Positions 1-7,121 of a DNA stretch of 30,917 nucleotides are shown here, in pieces. The notes beneath the pieces were generated by a model. The model was not told where the DNA came from, did not search any database, and saw only the letters and a program-made list of their open reading frames with translations. Both the position numbers and the translations under genes were made by a program. This stretch comes from DATAAZ01 sp036259875 (lineage in GTDB: Bacteria; Actinomycetota; Thermoleophilia; Gaiellales; Gaiellaceae), in the NCBI GenBank assembly GCA_036259875.1, contig DATAAZ010000068.1:1-30917 (forward strand), in the 5' to 3' direction. The first letter of the stretch is position 1. Each line of letters starts with the position of its first letter.

Positions 1-309
1 CTCGATCCCGTAGTAGTGCCCCGGCTCGAGGTAGCGGAGGAAGTGCACGCCGGCGCGGAGGGGGCCGCAGCCGACGTCGAGCAGGTAGTGGTGCGGCTCG
101 AGCCCCTGCTCCTTCAGGTATTCGACCTGGAGCGGGCCGAGGTCGTCCCAGAGGTGGACATTCCCGATCGTCCGCCGATGCCAGTCTTGGTCGACGTACT
201 TGTACAGCCGCTTCGGAAGCGCGCCTTTTACCCGCCGCTTGACTCCGAGCGGCACGAACGGCTTCACGCGGTCGACGACGCGCTGGGTGAGCGGCTCGGT
301 CACCGTCAC
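1..309 (-). CDS. Class I SAM-dependent methyltransferase, 3' part outside the window
   Basis: Only the first 103 residues are in the window and the frame is open to base 1. The glycine-rich SAM-binding motif is visible as LLDVGCGPLRAGVHFL at about residues 76-91, followed by YYGIE, whose Glu sits where class I methyltransferases place the acidic residue at the end of strand beta-2. The residues before it (about 35-75) resemble the lead-in helices of glycan or lipid methyltransferases. The start is a GTG at 309, preceded by a GGCAGGA-like ribosome binding site; a second GTG two codons on (303) is an alternative. It lies 31 bases after the flippase stop and is probably the last visible gene of the 4574-1 operon, so it may methylate a surface glycan. 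The family is clear; the substrate is unknown. Confidence 0.8.
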   Translation of the reverse strand, partial: MTVTEPLTQRVVDRVKPFVPLGVKRRVKGALPKRLYKYVDQDWHRRTIGNVHLWDDLGPLQVEYLKEQGLEPHHYLLDVGCGPLRAGVHFLRYLEPGHYYGIE

Positions 310-340
310 GCGAGGGTCCTGCCCGTCTCGCCGCTCGCGC

Positions 341-1849
341 TCACGGGGAGAGAAGCCTACCCGGGCGAAGCGCGCGGATTCGGGCGAGGTCGGCGGGCGG
401 GAAGAAGCCGAGCGCGACGAGCCCGAGCGGGTAGGCGGCCGTGATCGCAAACCGAAGTGGGAGGGAGACCTCGAAGTCGAGCCACTCGTCCGCCGCCAGC
501 GACGCGAGGGCCAGGCCGGCGGTCAAGCCGACGGCGAGCCCGATTCGGCGCCAGTCCCACGGAACCGGGTAGAGGCGGCGCGAGAAGATCCAGACGAGGA
601 CGACGAGGCCGGCGAACGCCGTGGCCGTCGCCCAGGCGGCGCCGACGAACGAGAAGGGCGGGATGAGGAGGAAGTAGAGCCCGATCGCGATTGCCGCCGC
701 CGTCATGGTGAGCGGAGGAATGCGGCGCATCCGCTTCGTCACGTTGAACCCGACCGCGAAGATCGTGTAGGCGCCCGCGGCCATCGCCGCGATCGCGAGG
801 GGAGCGACCGCCGGGGTGGCCGGCCAGTAGCGCTCCGGCATGAGCAGATGGAAGACGGGCAGGATCCAGGCCGCAAGCGCGACGGTCAGGAAGCCCGTCG
901 CGAAGAAGTAGTAGTTCGCGCCGCGCGCGACCATCCGCTCGTGGTGGCCGCTGTGGAGCCACGAGTAGTGCCACTGCGTCCAGCCGAGGCGAAACGCGAA
1001 GACCGCGACGAGCACGACCTGGCTGAAGCGGAACGCGGCTCCGTAGAGACCGTTGTCGGCCAGCCCGTGGTAGTGGGTGACGAAGAACCGGTCGACGAGG
1101 TTGAGCCCGTAAAAGGCGAGCCCGCCGATGATGCCGGGCCAGGCGAAGGCGACCATCTCACGCCCGACCTTCCACTCGATGCGGCGCGTCAGGTCACGGA
1201 CGTACTCGCGGAGCGTCACGACGAACGCGACGCAGACGGCGGCAAGCGAGGCGATCAGGATCCCCTTGACGCCCAGGTGCCAGACGGCGACGAGAAGCAC
1301 GGTGAGGACGACCTGGACGAGCCCGCGCGTCAGCGTGTACGCGGCGAAGGTGACCGGCTTTCGCCGCACGCGGCAGAGGATCAGGGGGAGATCGACGACG
1401 TTCGAGAGATAGACGTCGACGAGCGCGATGACGAAGAGGGCGGCGTACCCCGCCTCGCCGACGATGCCCTCGGAGAGCGGGCCGGCGAAGAGGATGAAGC
1501 CGCCCACGAGGAGCGCCGGGTAGGCGGCCTCGATCGCGAGGTAGAGCGTGATGACCTGGCGCCGCCACGCCGGCTCCGTCTTTTCGAAGTAGAAGCGGGC
1601 GAGGACGCCGTCCATGTTCGCGGTGATGAGCACGTCCACGAAGGCGATCGTGGCGAGGACGAGCTCGAGCACGCCGAACGCCGACGGCGCGAGGAAATGG
1701 GCGTAGACGGGTACGAGGATGAACGCGAGCGACTTGACGAGGACGCGCGTCGAGCCGTAGATGAGGGCATCGCGCGCGAGCGCCGAGACGCCCTGCGGTC
1801 GGTCCCCCCGCTCGGCGGCCTCGACGGGTGCGACCCTGACCTCGGTCAC
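341..1849 (-). CDS. Oligosaccharide flippase (Wzx / MATE-type polysaccharide exporter)
   Basis: A 502-residue polytopic membrane protein with about 12-14 hydrophobic segments separated by short Arg-rich loops. The N-terminus, after a polar leader of about 25 residues, reads ARDALIYGSTRVLVKSLAF and then PVYAHFLAPSAFGVLEL. This is the characteristic first-helix pattern of the Wzx/RfbX polysaccharide biosynthesis family, which flips lipid-linked oligosaccharides across the inner membrane. The length fits the family (about 420-510). The start ATG overlaps the stop of the upstream phosphatase-like gene by 4 bases (ATGA), showing translational coupling. With the GT4 upstream and the methyltransferase downstream it forms a glycan assembly operon. 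The lipid-linked substrate cannot be told from sequence. Confidence 0.85.
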   Translation of the reverse strand: MTEVRVAPVEAAERGDRPQGVSALARDALIYGSTRVLVKSLAFILVPVYAHFLAPSAFGVLELVLATIAFVDVLITANMDGVLARFYFEKTEPAWRRQVITLYLAIEAAYPALLVGGFILFAGPLSEGIVGEAGYAALFVIALVDVYLSNVVDLPLILCRVRRKPVTFAAYTLTRGLVQVVLTVLLVAVWHLGVKGILIASLAAVCVAFVVTLREYVRDLTRRIEWKVGREMVAFAWPGIIGGLAFYGLNLVDRFFVTHYHGLADNGLYGAAFRFSQVVLVAVFAFRLGWTQWHYSWLHSGHHERMVARGANYYFFATGFLTVALAAWILPVFHLLMPERYWPATPAVAPLAIAAMAAGAYTIFAVGFNVTKRMRRIPPLTMTAAAIAIGLYFLLIPPFSFVGAAWATATAFAGLVVLVWIFSRRLYPVPWDWRRIGLAVGLTAGLALASLAADEWLDFEVSLPLRFAITAAYPLGLVALGFFPPADLARIRALRPGRLLSP

Positions 1850-3465
1850 TCGTAGCCGAGATCGCGGAGCCGCTCGACCATCGCCGCCTCCTCCTCCTGC
1901 GAGTAAACGGGGTCCTCACGTCCGGCAGCCGGGGCCGCGGCGAAGGCGCGCTCGGCCGTGCCCTCGCGCTCGGCGATCTCGAGCGGTGCCCCGTCGAGCT
2001 CGGCGGAGATCCCGAAGAGCGCGAGAACCGTCGCCGCCATCTGCGTGATCTCCGCACCCGGCGAGAGCTCCCCCGGCCGGATGCCCGGGCCTGCAGCCAC
2101 GAGGATGCCTTCGACGCCGTGGTGGCCCGAGTACCCGTAGAACGCTTCCGGATCGAGCCGCTCGTGGCGCTCGAACGGCCCGGGCCACGAGCGCCGCGAC
2201 GACTCGACGAAGAGCCGCTCGTCGCGCGGCAGAAGGACGAGGTCGGGCGCCTTGTGGAGGAAGGGGCCGTGGTAGAGCTCTTCCTTCCGCTTCACGTCGA
2301 ACGCCTGCTCGCCCGTCGCCGGGTTGCGGACCTCACCGAGCGCCTGCTCGACCTCCCGCTCGACGCCTGGGTCTCCGAGCGCGCCGCTCGCCTCGCCGAA
2401 GAACACCTGGCCGCCCGTCCCGTAGCAGTAGGCGCGCGTACGGCCGAAGTCGATATCGCTGAATGCGCGGTCGCGGGCGGGGCGGGGGAGGAGCGGGATC
2501 GCGTCGAGCACGCGGGAGTACACGGGCCGCGTGCGTGCGAGGCGCTGGTCGACCTGCGCGGCGAAGTGGAGGCGGGAGCGGCGAAGCGGCTGCAACGAGC
2601 GGCGGCGGAAGCGCAGAAGTCCCGCCTCCTCGAGCCACTGGTTCGCGTGGAAGACCCAGTGGATCGGCTTCATGCCGTGGTCGGAGAGGAGGAGCACCGT
2701 CGGCTCCTCGCCAAAGTGTCGCGCGGCCTCCTCGATCAGCTCGCCGCACGCCCGGTCGACGGACTCGTAGACCTGGATAAGCTCGTCGCCGGCGTTCGCG
2801 GGGTCGTGCGCCGGGTGATCCGGATCGAGGCGGCTGTAGCCGAGGTGCCCGGCGACGTCGGAGCTCATGAAGTCGGCGCAGAGGAGCTGTAGGTCCGGCT
2901 CGAGCTCGAGCGCGATCCGGCATACGCCGGCCGTCTGCTCGACGTGCTCGACGAGTCGGCGCGCGTAGCGTGGGAAGTCCTCCCACCAGCGCTCCGCCAT
3001 CGGGTGGTGGGCGGTGACGAGATCCGGATACGCGGCGAAGATGCGTTCCGCCGCGGACGCGGGGAGCACGGTCGGGCGCGGCGGCCCTCCGTAGCCCGTA
3101 ACGAGGACGCCCGCGATCGGCTCGGGCGGGTACGTGAACGGAATCCCGACGAACGCCGAGCGGACTCCCGCGTCGCCGAGCGCGCGCCAGAAGGGAGTGC
3201 CCCCACGGCTCGCGGCGTTCTCGACGCGCTGTGTCGCGCGGTTCGCATTGGTCGTGAAGTTGAAAATCCCGTGGCCGCCCGGGTTGAGACCGGTGAGGAA
3301 CGTCGACCAGGCGGTCGGCGTCACTGCGGGGATCGTCGAGCGAAGCGCCCCGAACGTCCCCTGCCGGGCGAGCCGCGCGATTGTCGGAAGCCGACCCTGC
3401 GCGACGAGGTCGCGGACGAGGTCGTGGTCCGCGCCGTCGAGACCCAGGCAGAGGACTCGCGTCAT
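1846..3465 (-). CDS. Alkaline phosphatase superfamily protein (type I phosphodiesterase/nucleotide pyrophosphatase-like)
   Basis: 539 residues with the metal-site pattern of the AP superfamily: LGLDGADHDLV (metal-binding Asp10), TPTAWSTFLTGLNPGGHGI at residues 49-67 carrying the candidate Thr nucleophile, DVAGH (Asp203, His207), SDHGMK (Asp262, His263) and a late GHHGVEGILVAAG histidine. This layout matches the 'predicted AlkP superfamily phosphohydrolase/phosphomutase' group. There is no obvious signal peptide, so a cytoplasmic role is likelier than a secreted one. The gene overlaps the GT4 upstream and the flippase downstream by 4 bases each, so it is part of glycan assembly, perhaps processing a phosphorylated or nucleotide-linked intermediate (inference). 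The exact substrate is unknown. Confidence 0.8.
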   Translation of the reverse strand: MTRVLCLGLDGADHDLVRDLVAQGRLPTIARLARQGTFGALRSTIPAVTPTAWSTFLTGLNPGGHGIFNFTTNANRATQRVENAASRGGTPFWRALGDAGVRSAFVGIPFTYPPEPIAGVLVTGYGGPPRPTVLPASAAERIFAAYPDLVTAHHPMAERWWEDFPRYARRLVEHVEQTAGVCRIALELEPDLQLLCADFMSSDVAGHLGYSRLDPDHPAHDPANAGDELIQVYESVDRACGELIEEAARHFGEEPTVLLLSDHGMKPIHWVFHANQWLEEAGLLRFRRRSLQPLRRSRLHFAAQVDQRLARTRPVYSRVLDAIPLLPRPARDRAFSDIDFGRTRAYCYGTGGQVFFGEASGALGDPGVEREVEQALGEVRNPATGEQAFDVKRKEELYHGPFLHKAPDLVLLPRDERLFVESSRRSWPGPFERHERLDPEAFYGYSGHHGVEGILVAAGPGIRPGELSPGAEITQMAATVLALFGISAELDGAPLEIAEREGTAERAFAAAPAAGREDPVYSQEEEAAMVERLRDLGYE

Positions 3466-4574
3466 GCGACGAGCTCGAGGTAGAGGCGCTCGAGCGCCGG
3501 GCCGGGCGGCTGGACACGCTCCCGGACGACGCGCTCGTTTCGCTCGCCGTAGCGGCGGCGAAGCGCCGGGTCGCGCAGGAGCCCGAGGACGGCCTCGCCG
3601 ATCGCCTCTTCATCCCGGGGCGGGACGATTTCACCGCCCTCGCCGGGACGGATCCACTCGCCGATCGTGATCGCGTCCCCCATGACGAGCGGCAGCCCGG
3701 AAGCCATGCACTCGAGCATCGAGGCGGGCGTCGCGTCGCTCTTCGCGACCGAGACCGCCACATCCACCGACGCGCAGAGGACGGGAAGCTCGTCGGGACG
3801 CGCGAAGTGAAGCGCAACGCGGTCTCGGAGACCGAGTTCGCCGACGAGGCGCTCGATCTCCTCCCGCATCGGTCCGCCGCGCGCGGCGAGGACGAGGCGC
3901 GCCCGCGGCTCCTCGCGCGCCACGCCCGCGAATCCGCGCACGATCGCGTCGACGTTCGTGTCGGGGCGATAGTTGCGCAGCGAGAGCACGATGAGCGAGT
4001 CGTCGGGCCACCCGAACCGCGCCGGAAACCCTTCCACGCGCTTGTGGGGCGAGAACGGCTCGAGGTCGGCGTACCAGATGATCCGCCGAACCTTCGCGGG
4101 GTCGGCGCCCGCACGAACGGCAGCCTCCGTGTTGCCCTCGGAGCTCAGCACGAACGCGTCGCCCTCCGCGAGCGCGCGCCGCGCGCGCCGTGCGCCGCGC
4201 CGGCGCTCCTGCGCGTGCACCAGGATGTCCGTTCCCCACGGGCTCAGGACGAGCGGGTGGGCGCCCGAGAGCGCGGCCCAGTATCCGTACGGGAGCAGGT
4301 AGTGCGCATGGACGGCGTCGGCGCCGAGGCGCCTCGCGAGGTGTGCGATCGCGCGAGGGAAGCGAAAGCGGCGCAGTCCGGGGACGCGTGCGAGCGCGTC
4401 GAGGTCGGCGAAGCGGTGGACGACGAGGCCGTCGAGCTCACCCGGCCGCTCGCTGAGGCGGTTGCTGACGATGTGAACCTCGTGCCCGCGCTCGGCGAGC
4501 GACCAGCCCCAGCGGAGAAACCCGAGCGAGCGCCCGTCGCCGACGCCCAGGAGACGCAGACGCTTCTCGGGCAC
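3462..4574 (-). CDS. Glycosyltransferase family 4 (group 1)
   Basis: 370 residues with GT-B architecture. The N-terminal domain starts with RLRLLGVGDGRSLGFLRWGW and contains GADAVHAHYLLPYGYWA, a typical acceptor-side HAH segment. The C-terminal nucleotide-sugar domain has LSLRNYRPDTNVDAIV and the ASMLECMASGLPLVMGD region, corresponding to the GT4 E-x7-E signature, although the second Glu is less obvious than usual. It is the promoter-proximal gene of the minus-strand operon. The GTG start at 4574 is supported by a TAGAAT -10 box 8 bases upstream and the lack of a ribosome binding site, so the mRNA is probably leaderless. The donor and acceptor sugars are not predictable. Confidence 0.85.
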   Translation of the reverse strand: MPEKRLRLLGVGDGRSLGFLRWGWSLAERGHEVHIVSNRLSERPGELDGLVVHRFADLDALARVPGLRRFRFPRAIAHLARRLGADAVHAHYLLPYGYWAALSGAHPLVLSPWGTDILVHAQERRRGARRARRALAEGDAFVLSSEGNTEAAVRAGADPAKVRRIIWYADLEPFSPHKRVEGFPARFGWPDDSLIVLSLRNYRPDTNVDAIVRGFAGVAREEPRARLVLAARGGPMREEIERLVGELGLRDRVALHFARPDELPVLCASVDVAVSVAKSDATPASMLECMASGLPLVMGDAITIGEWIRPGEGGEIVPPRDEEAIGEAVLGLLRDPALRRRYGERNERVVRERVQPPGPALERLYLELVA

Positions 4575-4582
4575 GGAGCGCG

Positions 4583-4588
4583 ATTCTA
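4583..4588 (-). promoter_or_regulatory. -10 box (TAGAAT) of a leaderless promoter for the 4574-1 operon
   Basis: TAGAAT on the minus strand, 8 bases before the GTG at 4574. That spacing places transcription start at or next to the start codon. No convincing -35 element is seen. Confidence 0.5.
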
Positions 4589-4794
4589 TCGACGCGCGCG
4601 CATGATGAACGCTTGTATCGGGGCCGTGCTTGGCTGTAGCGGCTCGTCCTGGTTAGTCCCGATTTCCAGGGATTTCGCGGTCGGCAGGCGCGCCTTGGCG
4701 CGGCTCGTATCGTCTCGTTATGCCGCATTCGTTCGCACGGCGTTAGCAAACGTGACGGCGCACGTGCGGGCGTGTCGAGCCTGCGGGCATGCCA

Positions 4795-4989
4795 TCACGC
4801 CTCCTCTTCTGCGAGCGTGGCGCCGAGGTCATCCACGATCGCCTGGGCGGACTGGAGATGCGCAAGCGCCGCGAACAGCGCCTCCTGCATGGCCTCGGTG
4901 CCCACGAACGCCTCCTCAAGCGCGAGGAACGTCTGAAGCTCGTCTAGCTCGTGGCGCAGCTTCATGACCAGTTCTAACGGCTCGGCCAT
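4795..4989 (-). CDS. Small acidic helical protein of unknown function
   Basis: 64 residues beginning MAEPLELVMKLRHELDELQ. Almost the whole chain is predicted amphipathic helix, rich in Leu, Glu and Ala. No family is recognised. The ATG at 4989 overlaps the TAA of the preceding gene by one base (TAATG), which indicates translational coupling and decides this start over the longer in-frame GTG at 5025. The third-base GC preference supports real coding. It pairs with the 4989-5359 gene; a two-gene unit of small helical proteins could be phage-derived, toxin-antitoxin-like or a host regulatory pair, and nothing in the sequence decides between these. Confidence 0.5.
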   Translation of the reverse strand: MAEPLELVMKLRHELDELQTFLALEEAFVGTEAMQEALFAALAHLQSAQAIVDDLGATLAEEEA

Positions 4990-5359
4990 TACGCGGCCCT
5001 CACGTTCGCCCGCTCGGCGTGCCAACGGGCGATGCGGAACCGCTCGTCATCGAGCTCGCTGTCGAGCGACTCGAGCGCGACGAGCTCTGCGCGGACCTTC
5101 TCAGCCGTCTCGCGGATCGCGTCGGCGGCGGTCTTCGCGCAGCTCGCGAGGACGAAGACCTCCCGATCTCCCCGTGCGTGCGGAGGCGCTTTGGGTCGTC
5201 GTGCTCGCCTCCGAGGACATCGGCGAGCTCGGCGTCGAACTCGCTGTCGGTCCGCAGGCGCTCGAGCGACGCGTCGAGCTCGCTCACCGCCATGCCGAGG
5301 ACGTACTCGACGACGTCGAGTTCGTCCGGCGCCGGGACGCGGGGTCGGACTGCGGGCAT
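4989..5359 (-). pseudogene. Small helical protein of unknown function, split by an apparent 1-base deletion
   Basis: Translation starts at the ATG at 5359, 5 bases after a strong AGAGGAGGG ribosome binding site. The first frame gives about 65 ordered residues, MPAVRPRVPAPDELDVVEYV through KRLRTHGEIG. It then turns into Ser/Arg-rich out-of-frame sequence. From the GGG near 5168 the adjacent frame continues sensibly as EVFVLASCAKTAADAIRE and ends WHAERANVRAA with a TAA at 4991-4989. One extra G there would give an uninterrupted 123-residue protein. The downstream frame has no start codon of its own. The break may be a true mutation, an assembly error in a G run, or a -1 frameshift signal. No family is recognised. 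Confidence 0.5.
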
Positions 5360-5364
5360 CGGAG

Positions 5365-5373
5365 CCCTCCTCT
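5365..5373 (-). promoter_or_regulatory. Strong Shine-Dalgarno (AGAGGAGGG)
   Basis: Near-perfect anti-SD complement 5 bases before the ATG at 5359. It fixes the start of the small frameshifted gene and contrasts with the leaderless starts elsewhere in the window. Confidence 0.6.
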
Positions 5374-5990
5374 CATAAGCGCGAAAGCCCCCGGGTCGGC
5401 GTGGTGGCGCCGAGCCCGCGGAGGCCACGCAAACGTAGCAACGTACGCGAGGAAAGTTTGCAGCCCGTTCGCTCCCCGAGCTCGTCTACCGACGCGAGCT
5501 CGGTCACGCCGATGAGGTAGGGTGGTCGTACTGGCCCTGCCTTCAGAGACCGGCCTAAAGTTCGAACTCCACCGACGCGCCCTGGCGCGCGAGGCGAGGG
5601 GCTTACAAGGCGAACGGCTTCGGTTGCAGGGCCAGCCTCTTGCTCGCGCCGGATCGAGTCCGTACCGATACGTACGTACTCCGCACTCTTCCGGAAATGC
5701 CGCTCATGCGAACATGGCGTGCTCGGCGGAAAGCGGCACCCTGCTTTCGCTGAGCGACTTCCGCGGAAAAGTGCGGAATTTCCGCGCCATATCTACCGCC
5801 TTTTTCAGGTTTCCCGCACACCGCGTTCGCGACATGTAGTGTGGGTTTTAGCAGCGAGAAGACGATTCTCGACGCCGCACGTGAAGGGCGCTGCGCTTCC
5901 TCTCCTCTTTGTCGCGAGTCTCCTCTTCTGAGGAGGTCCGGGAACTACGCCCGGCGGCGGCCTTTCGTCGCGGGGGCGCAACAGCCGAGG
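5374..5990. other. Gene-free, locally AT-richer region with several palindromes
   Basis: About 620 bases without a convincing gene. Short open frames exist on both strands (for example minus 5821-5603 and plus 5522-5839), but they lack a ribosome binding site, third-position GC bias and recognisable motifs. Base composition is visibly lower in GC between about 5660 and 5900 than in the flanking genes. The stretch contains the palindrome cluster listed separately. It presumably carries the promoter for the minus-strand pair below 5359 and for the SnoaL-like gene at 6002, but no clear -10/-35 pair stands out. Confidence 0.5.
5559..5786. repeat. Cluster of short perfect palindromes and GCGGAA/TTCCGC repeats
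   Basis: Perfect palindromes occur at 5559-5568 (AGTTCGAACT), 5670-5679 (TACGTACGTA), 5690-5697 (TTCCGGAA) and 5760-5769 (TTCCGCGGAA), with an inverted repeat at 5774-5786 (GCGGAA-T-TTCCGC). GCGGAA or its complement occurs five times between 5727 and 5786. The density is unusual for the window and may mark operator sites or a transcribed structured element. Confidence 0.45.
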
Positions 5991-5997
5991 AAAGGAG
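5991..5997 (+). promoter_or_regulatory. Shine-Dalgarno (AAAGGAG) for the SnoaL-like gene
   Basis: AAAGGAG four bases before the ATG at 6002. It selects this start over longer in-frame alternatives from 5909. Confidence 0.6.
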
Positions 5998-6001
5998 CTC
6001 T

Positions 6002-6430
6002 ATGACCTCGGAACAGAACAAAGCGATCGTCCGCCGTGCCTTCGAGGAGCCCTGGAAGGGGAGCCTCGACATCGTCGACGAGGTCGTGGCAGCCGACTAC
6101 GTCGGGCACGATCCGGCGATGCCGGAGCCGCTCCATGGTCCTGAAGGGGTCAAGGAGTTCATTTCGACCTACCGCGCGGCTTTCCCTGACGCGCGGATCC
6201 GGGTCGAGGAGCAGCTCGCCGAGGGCGACCTGGTCGCGACCCGCTGGAGCGGGCGCGGCACGCACGAGGGCGAGCTGATGGGGATCGAGCCCACCGGCAG
6301 GCGCGTAAGCGTCTCCGGCCTGACGATCTCCCGGCTCGAGGACGGGAAGATCGTCGAGGAGTTCCAGAACTGGGACACCTTCGGGATGCTGCAGCAGCTC
6401 GACGCCGTCCCGGTGATGGCGCGCGCCTAG
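6002..6430 (+). CDS. SnoaL-like / ester cyclase-type NTF2-fold protein
   Basis: 142 residues with the standard pattern of the SnoaL-like polyketide cyclase / ester cyclase family. The helix QNKAIVRRAFEEPWKGSLD is followed by VVAADYVGHDPAMPEPLHGP, the conserved family segment with D-x-V-x-H-D, then GVKEFISTYRAAFPDARIRV. A run of beta strands follows, including RWSGRGTHEGELMGIEPTG and the terminal ISRLEDGKIVEEFQNWD, which is very typical of the family. The length is usual (about 130-150). The ATG at 6002 has a clear ribosome binding site and the upstream in-frame extension looks non-coding. It stands alone between degraded genes and is followed by a hairpin terminator. NTF2-fold proteins vary widely in substrate, so the specific reaction is unknown. 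Confidence 0.85.
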   Translation: MTSEQNKAIVRRAFEEPWKGSLDIVDEVVAADYVGHDPAMPEPLHGPEGVKEFISTYRAAFPDARIRVEEQLAEGDLVATRWSGRGTHEGELMGIEPTGRRVSVSGLTISRLEDGKIVEEFQNWDTFGMLQQLDAVPVMARA

Positions 6431-6448
6431 CCCGCACCGTCACCCAGC

Positions 6449-6472
6449 AGGGGCCGTCTTCGGGCGGCCCTT
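6449..6472 (+). terminator. Hairpin terminator after the SnoaL-like gene
   Basis: AGGGGCCG pairs with CGGCCCTT (8 bp including one G-U pair) around an 8-base loop, 18 bases after the stop at 6430. There is no long T-tract, as is common in high-GC actinobacteria. Confidence 0.5.
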
Positions 6473-6640
6473 GCGCGCTCGCGGTTTAGCCGGCGGTCGC
6501 TCCCTCCCGAACGAGCTCGTCGCTGGCTAGGCGAGCCGGTCGAGCTCGACGCGAGCGACTACGGCTCGGCAGCTCGGGCTCGTCGGCGCGAACCTCCTCG
6601 AGGAAGCGCTCGGCGCCGGCCCGGCGAACGCGTCGCCTTA

Positions 6641-6905
6641 CCTGTCGTCGTGTTGCTTCGATCGGCGAGAGAAGGAAGGCGCGCGGGACGCCATTGTGGA
6701 CCCCGGTGCCCACGATCTGACCGCGGTCGTTGATCGTTGATGTCTTCTGCGAACGAGAGCGTCCAGCCTGAGTTTGCGGGTAGCACAACGGTCAGCTCGA
6801 TGCGAGTGCCTTTCTCGTAGAGGAACGCGCCGCTGGGGCCGTAACCCACGACCTGACCACGATTGTTGATCGCCGTGGTCAGCATCGACAACGCCGCACG
6901 CCAAC
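6641..6905 (-). pseudogene. Remnant of a HAF-repeat (probable extracellular repeat) protein, frameshifted
   Basis: The minus strand encodes TTAINNRGQVVGYGPSGAFL, then SFAEDIND in one frame and TINDRGQIVGTGVHNGVPRA in another. These are two copies of the (A/D)-IN-(N/D)-RGQ-(V/I)-VG...AFL repeat of HAF-type beta-propeller-like extracellular proteins. The frame changes exactly where CGTTGAT occurs twice in tandem (6728-6741 on the plus strand); removing one 7-base copy restores DINDRGQIVG. Sequence on both sides of these two repeats is not recognisable, and no start codon or signal peptide is found, so this is a fragment of a dead gene. Confidence 0.6.
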
Positions 6906-6978
6906 CGGTCGACGAGTCAGCCGGCGCGTGGCTGCCCGCTGAGGCGTGGCGGCACGGGAGGTCGTTGCCGGCATCCTC

Positions 6979-7107
6979 GCTCGGCGAGGTCGCCGGGCTC
7001 ATCGGGACGGAAGCGGCATCGGCGCGGCGTACGTCGCGGCGGCGTTCGCGCTCTTCCGACTCTTCGAGCTCGAGGAGCGCCGGAGCGCCGCGCTCGAGAC
7101 GTACTAG
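6979..7107 (+). pseudogene. C-terminal remnant of a membrane protein (frameshifted)
   Basis: One frame reads SLGEVAGLIG up to about 7005. The neighbouring frame then continues GSGIGAAYVAAAFALFRLFE and ends ERRSAALETY with TAG at 7105-7107. Joined, they look like the last transmembrane helix and basic tail of an integral membrane protein, such as a transporter permease. Nothing upstream is recognisable. The reading is tentative because it rests on about 40 residues. Confidence 0.3.
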
Positions 7108-7121
7108 GATCCGCCGCGCCC

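Noticed and set aside
200..1855. A 551-codon plus-strand frame opposite the flippase
   Set aside because: Extremely Arg/Asp/Glu-rich with no domain; a mirror of the flippase codons.
4605..4967. A plus-strand gene starting MNACIGAVLGCSG
   Set aside because: No ribosome binding site, no domain, and it would run antisense through the small gene at 4795-4989.
5555..5575. tRNA T-arm-like GTTCGAAC
   Set aside because: The flanking stems do not pair and no acceptor, D or anticodon arms can be drawn; it is just a palindrome.
5603..5821. A 72-codon minus-strand frame in the palindrome region
   Set aside because: No ribosome binding site, no family, no coding bias; palindromes explain its repeated residues.
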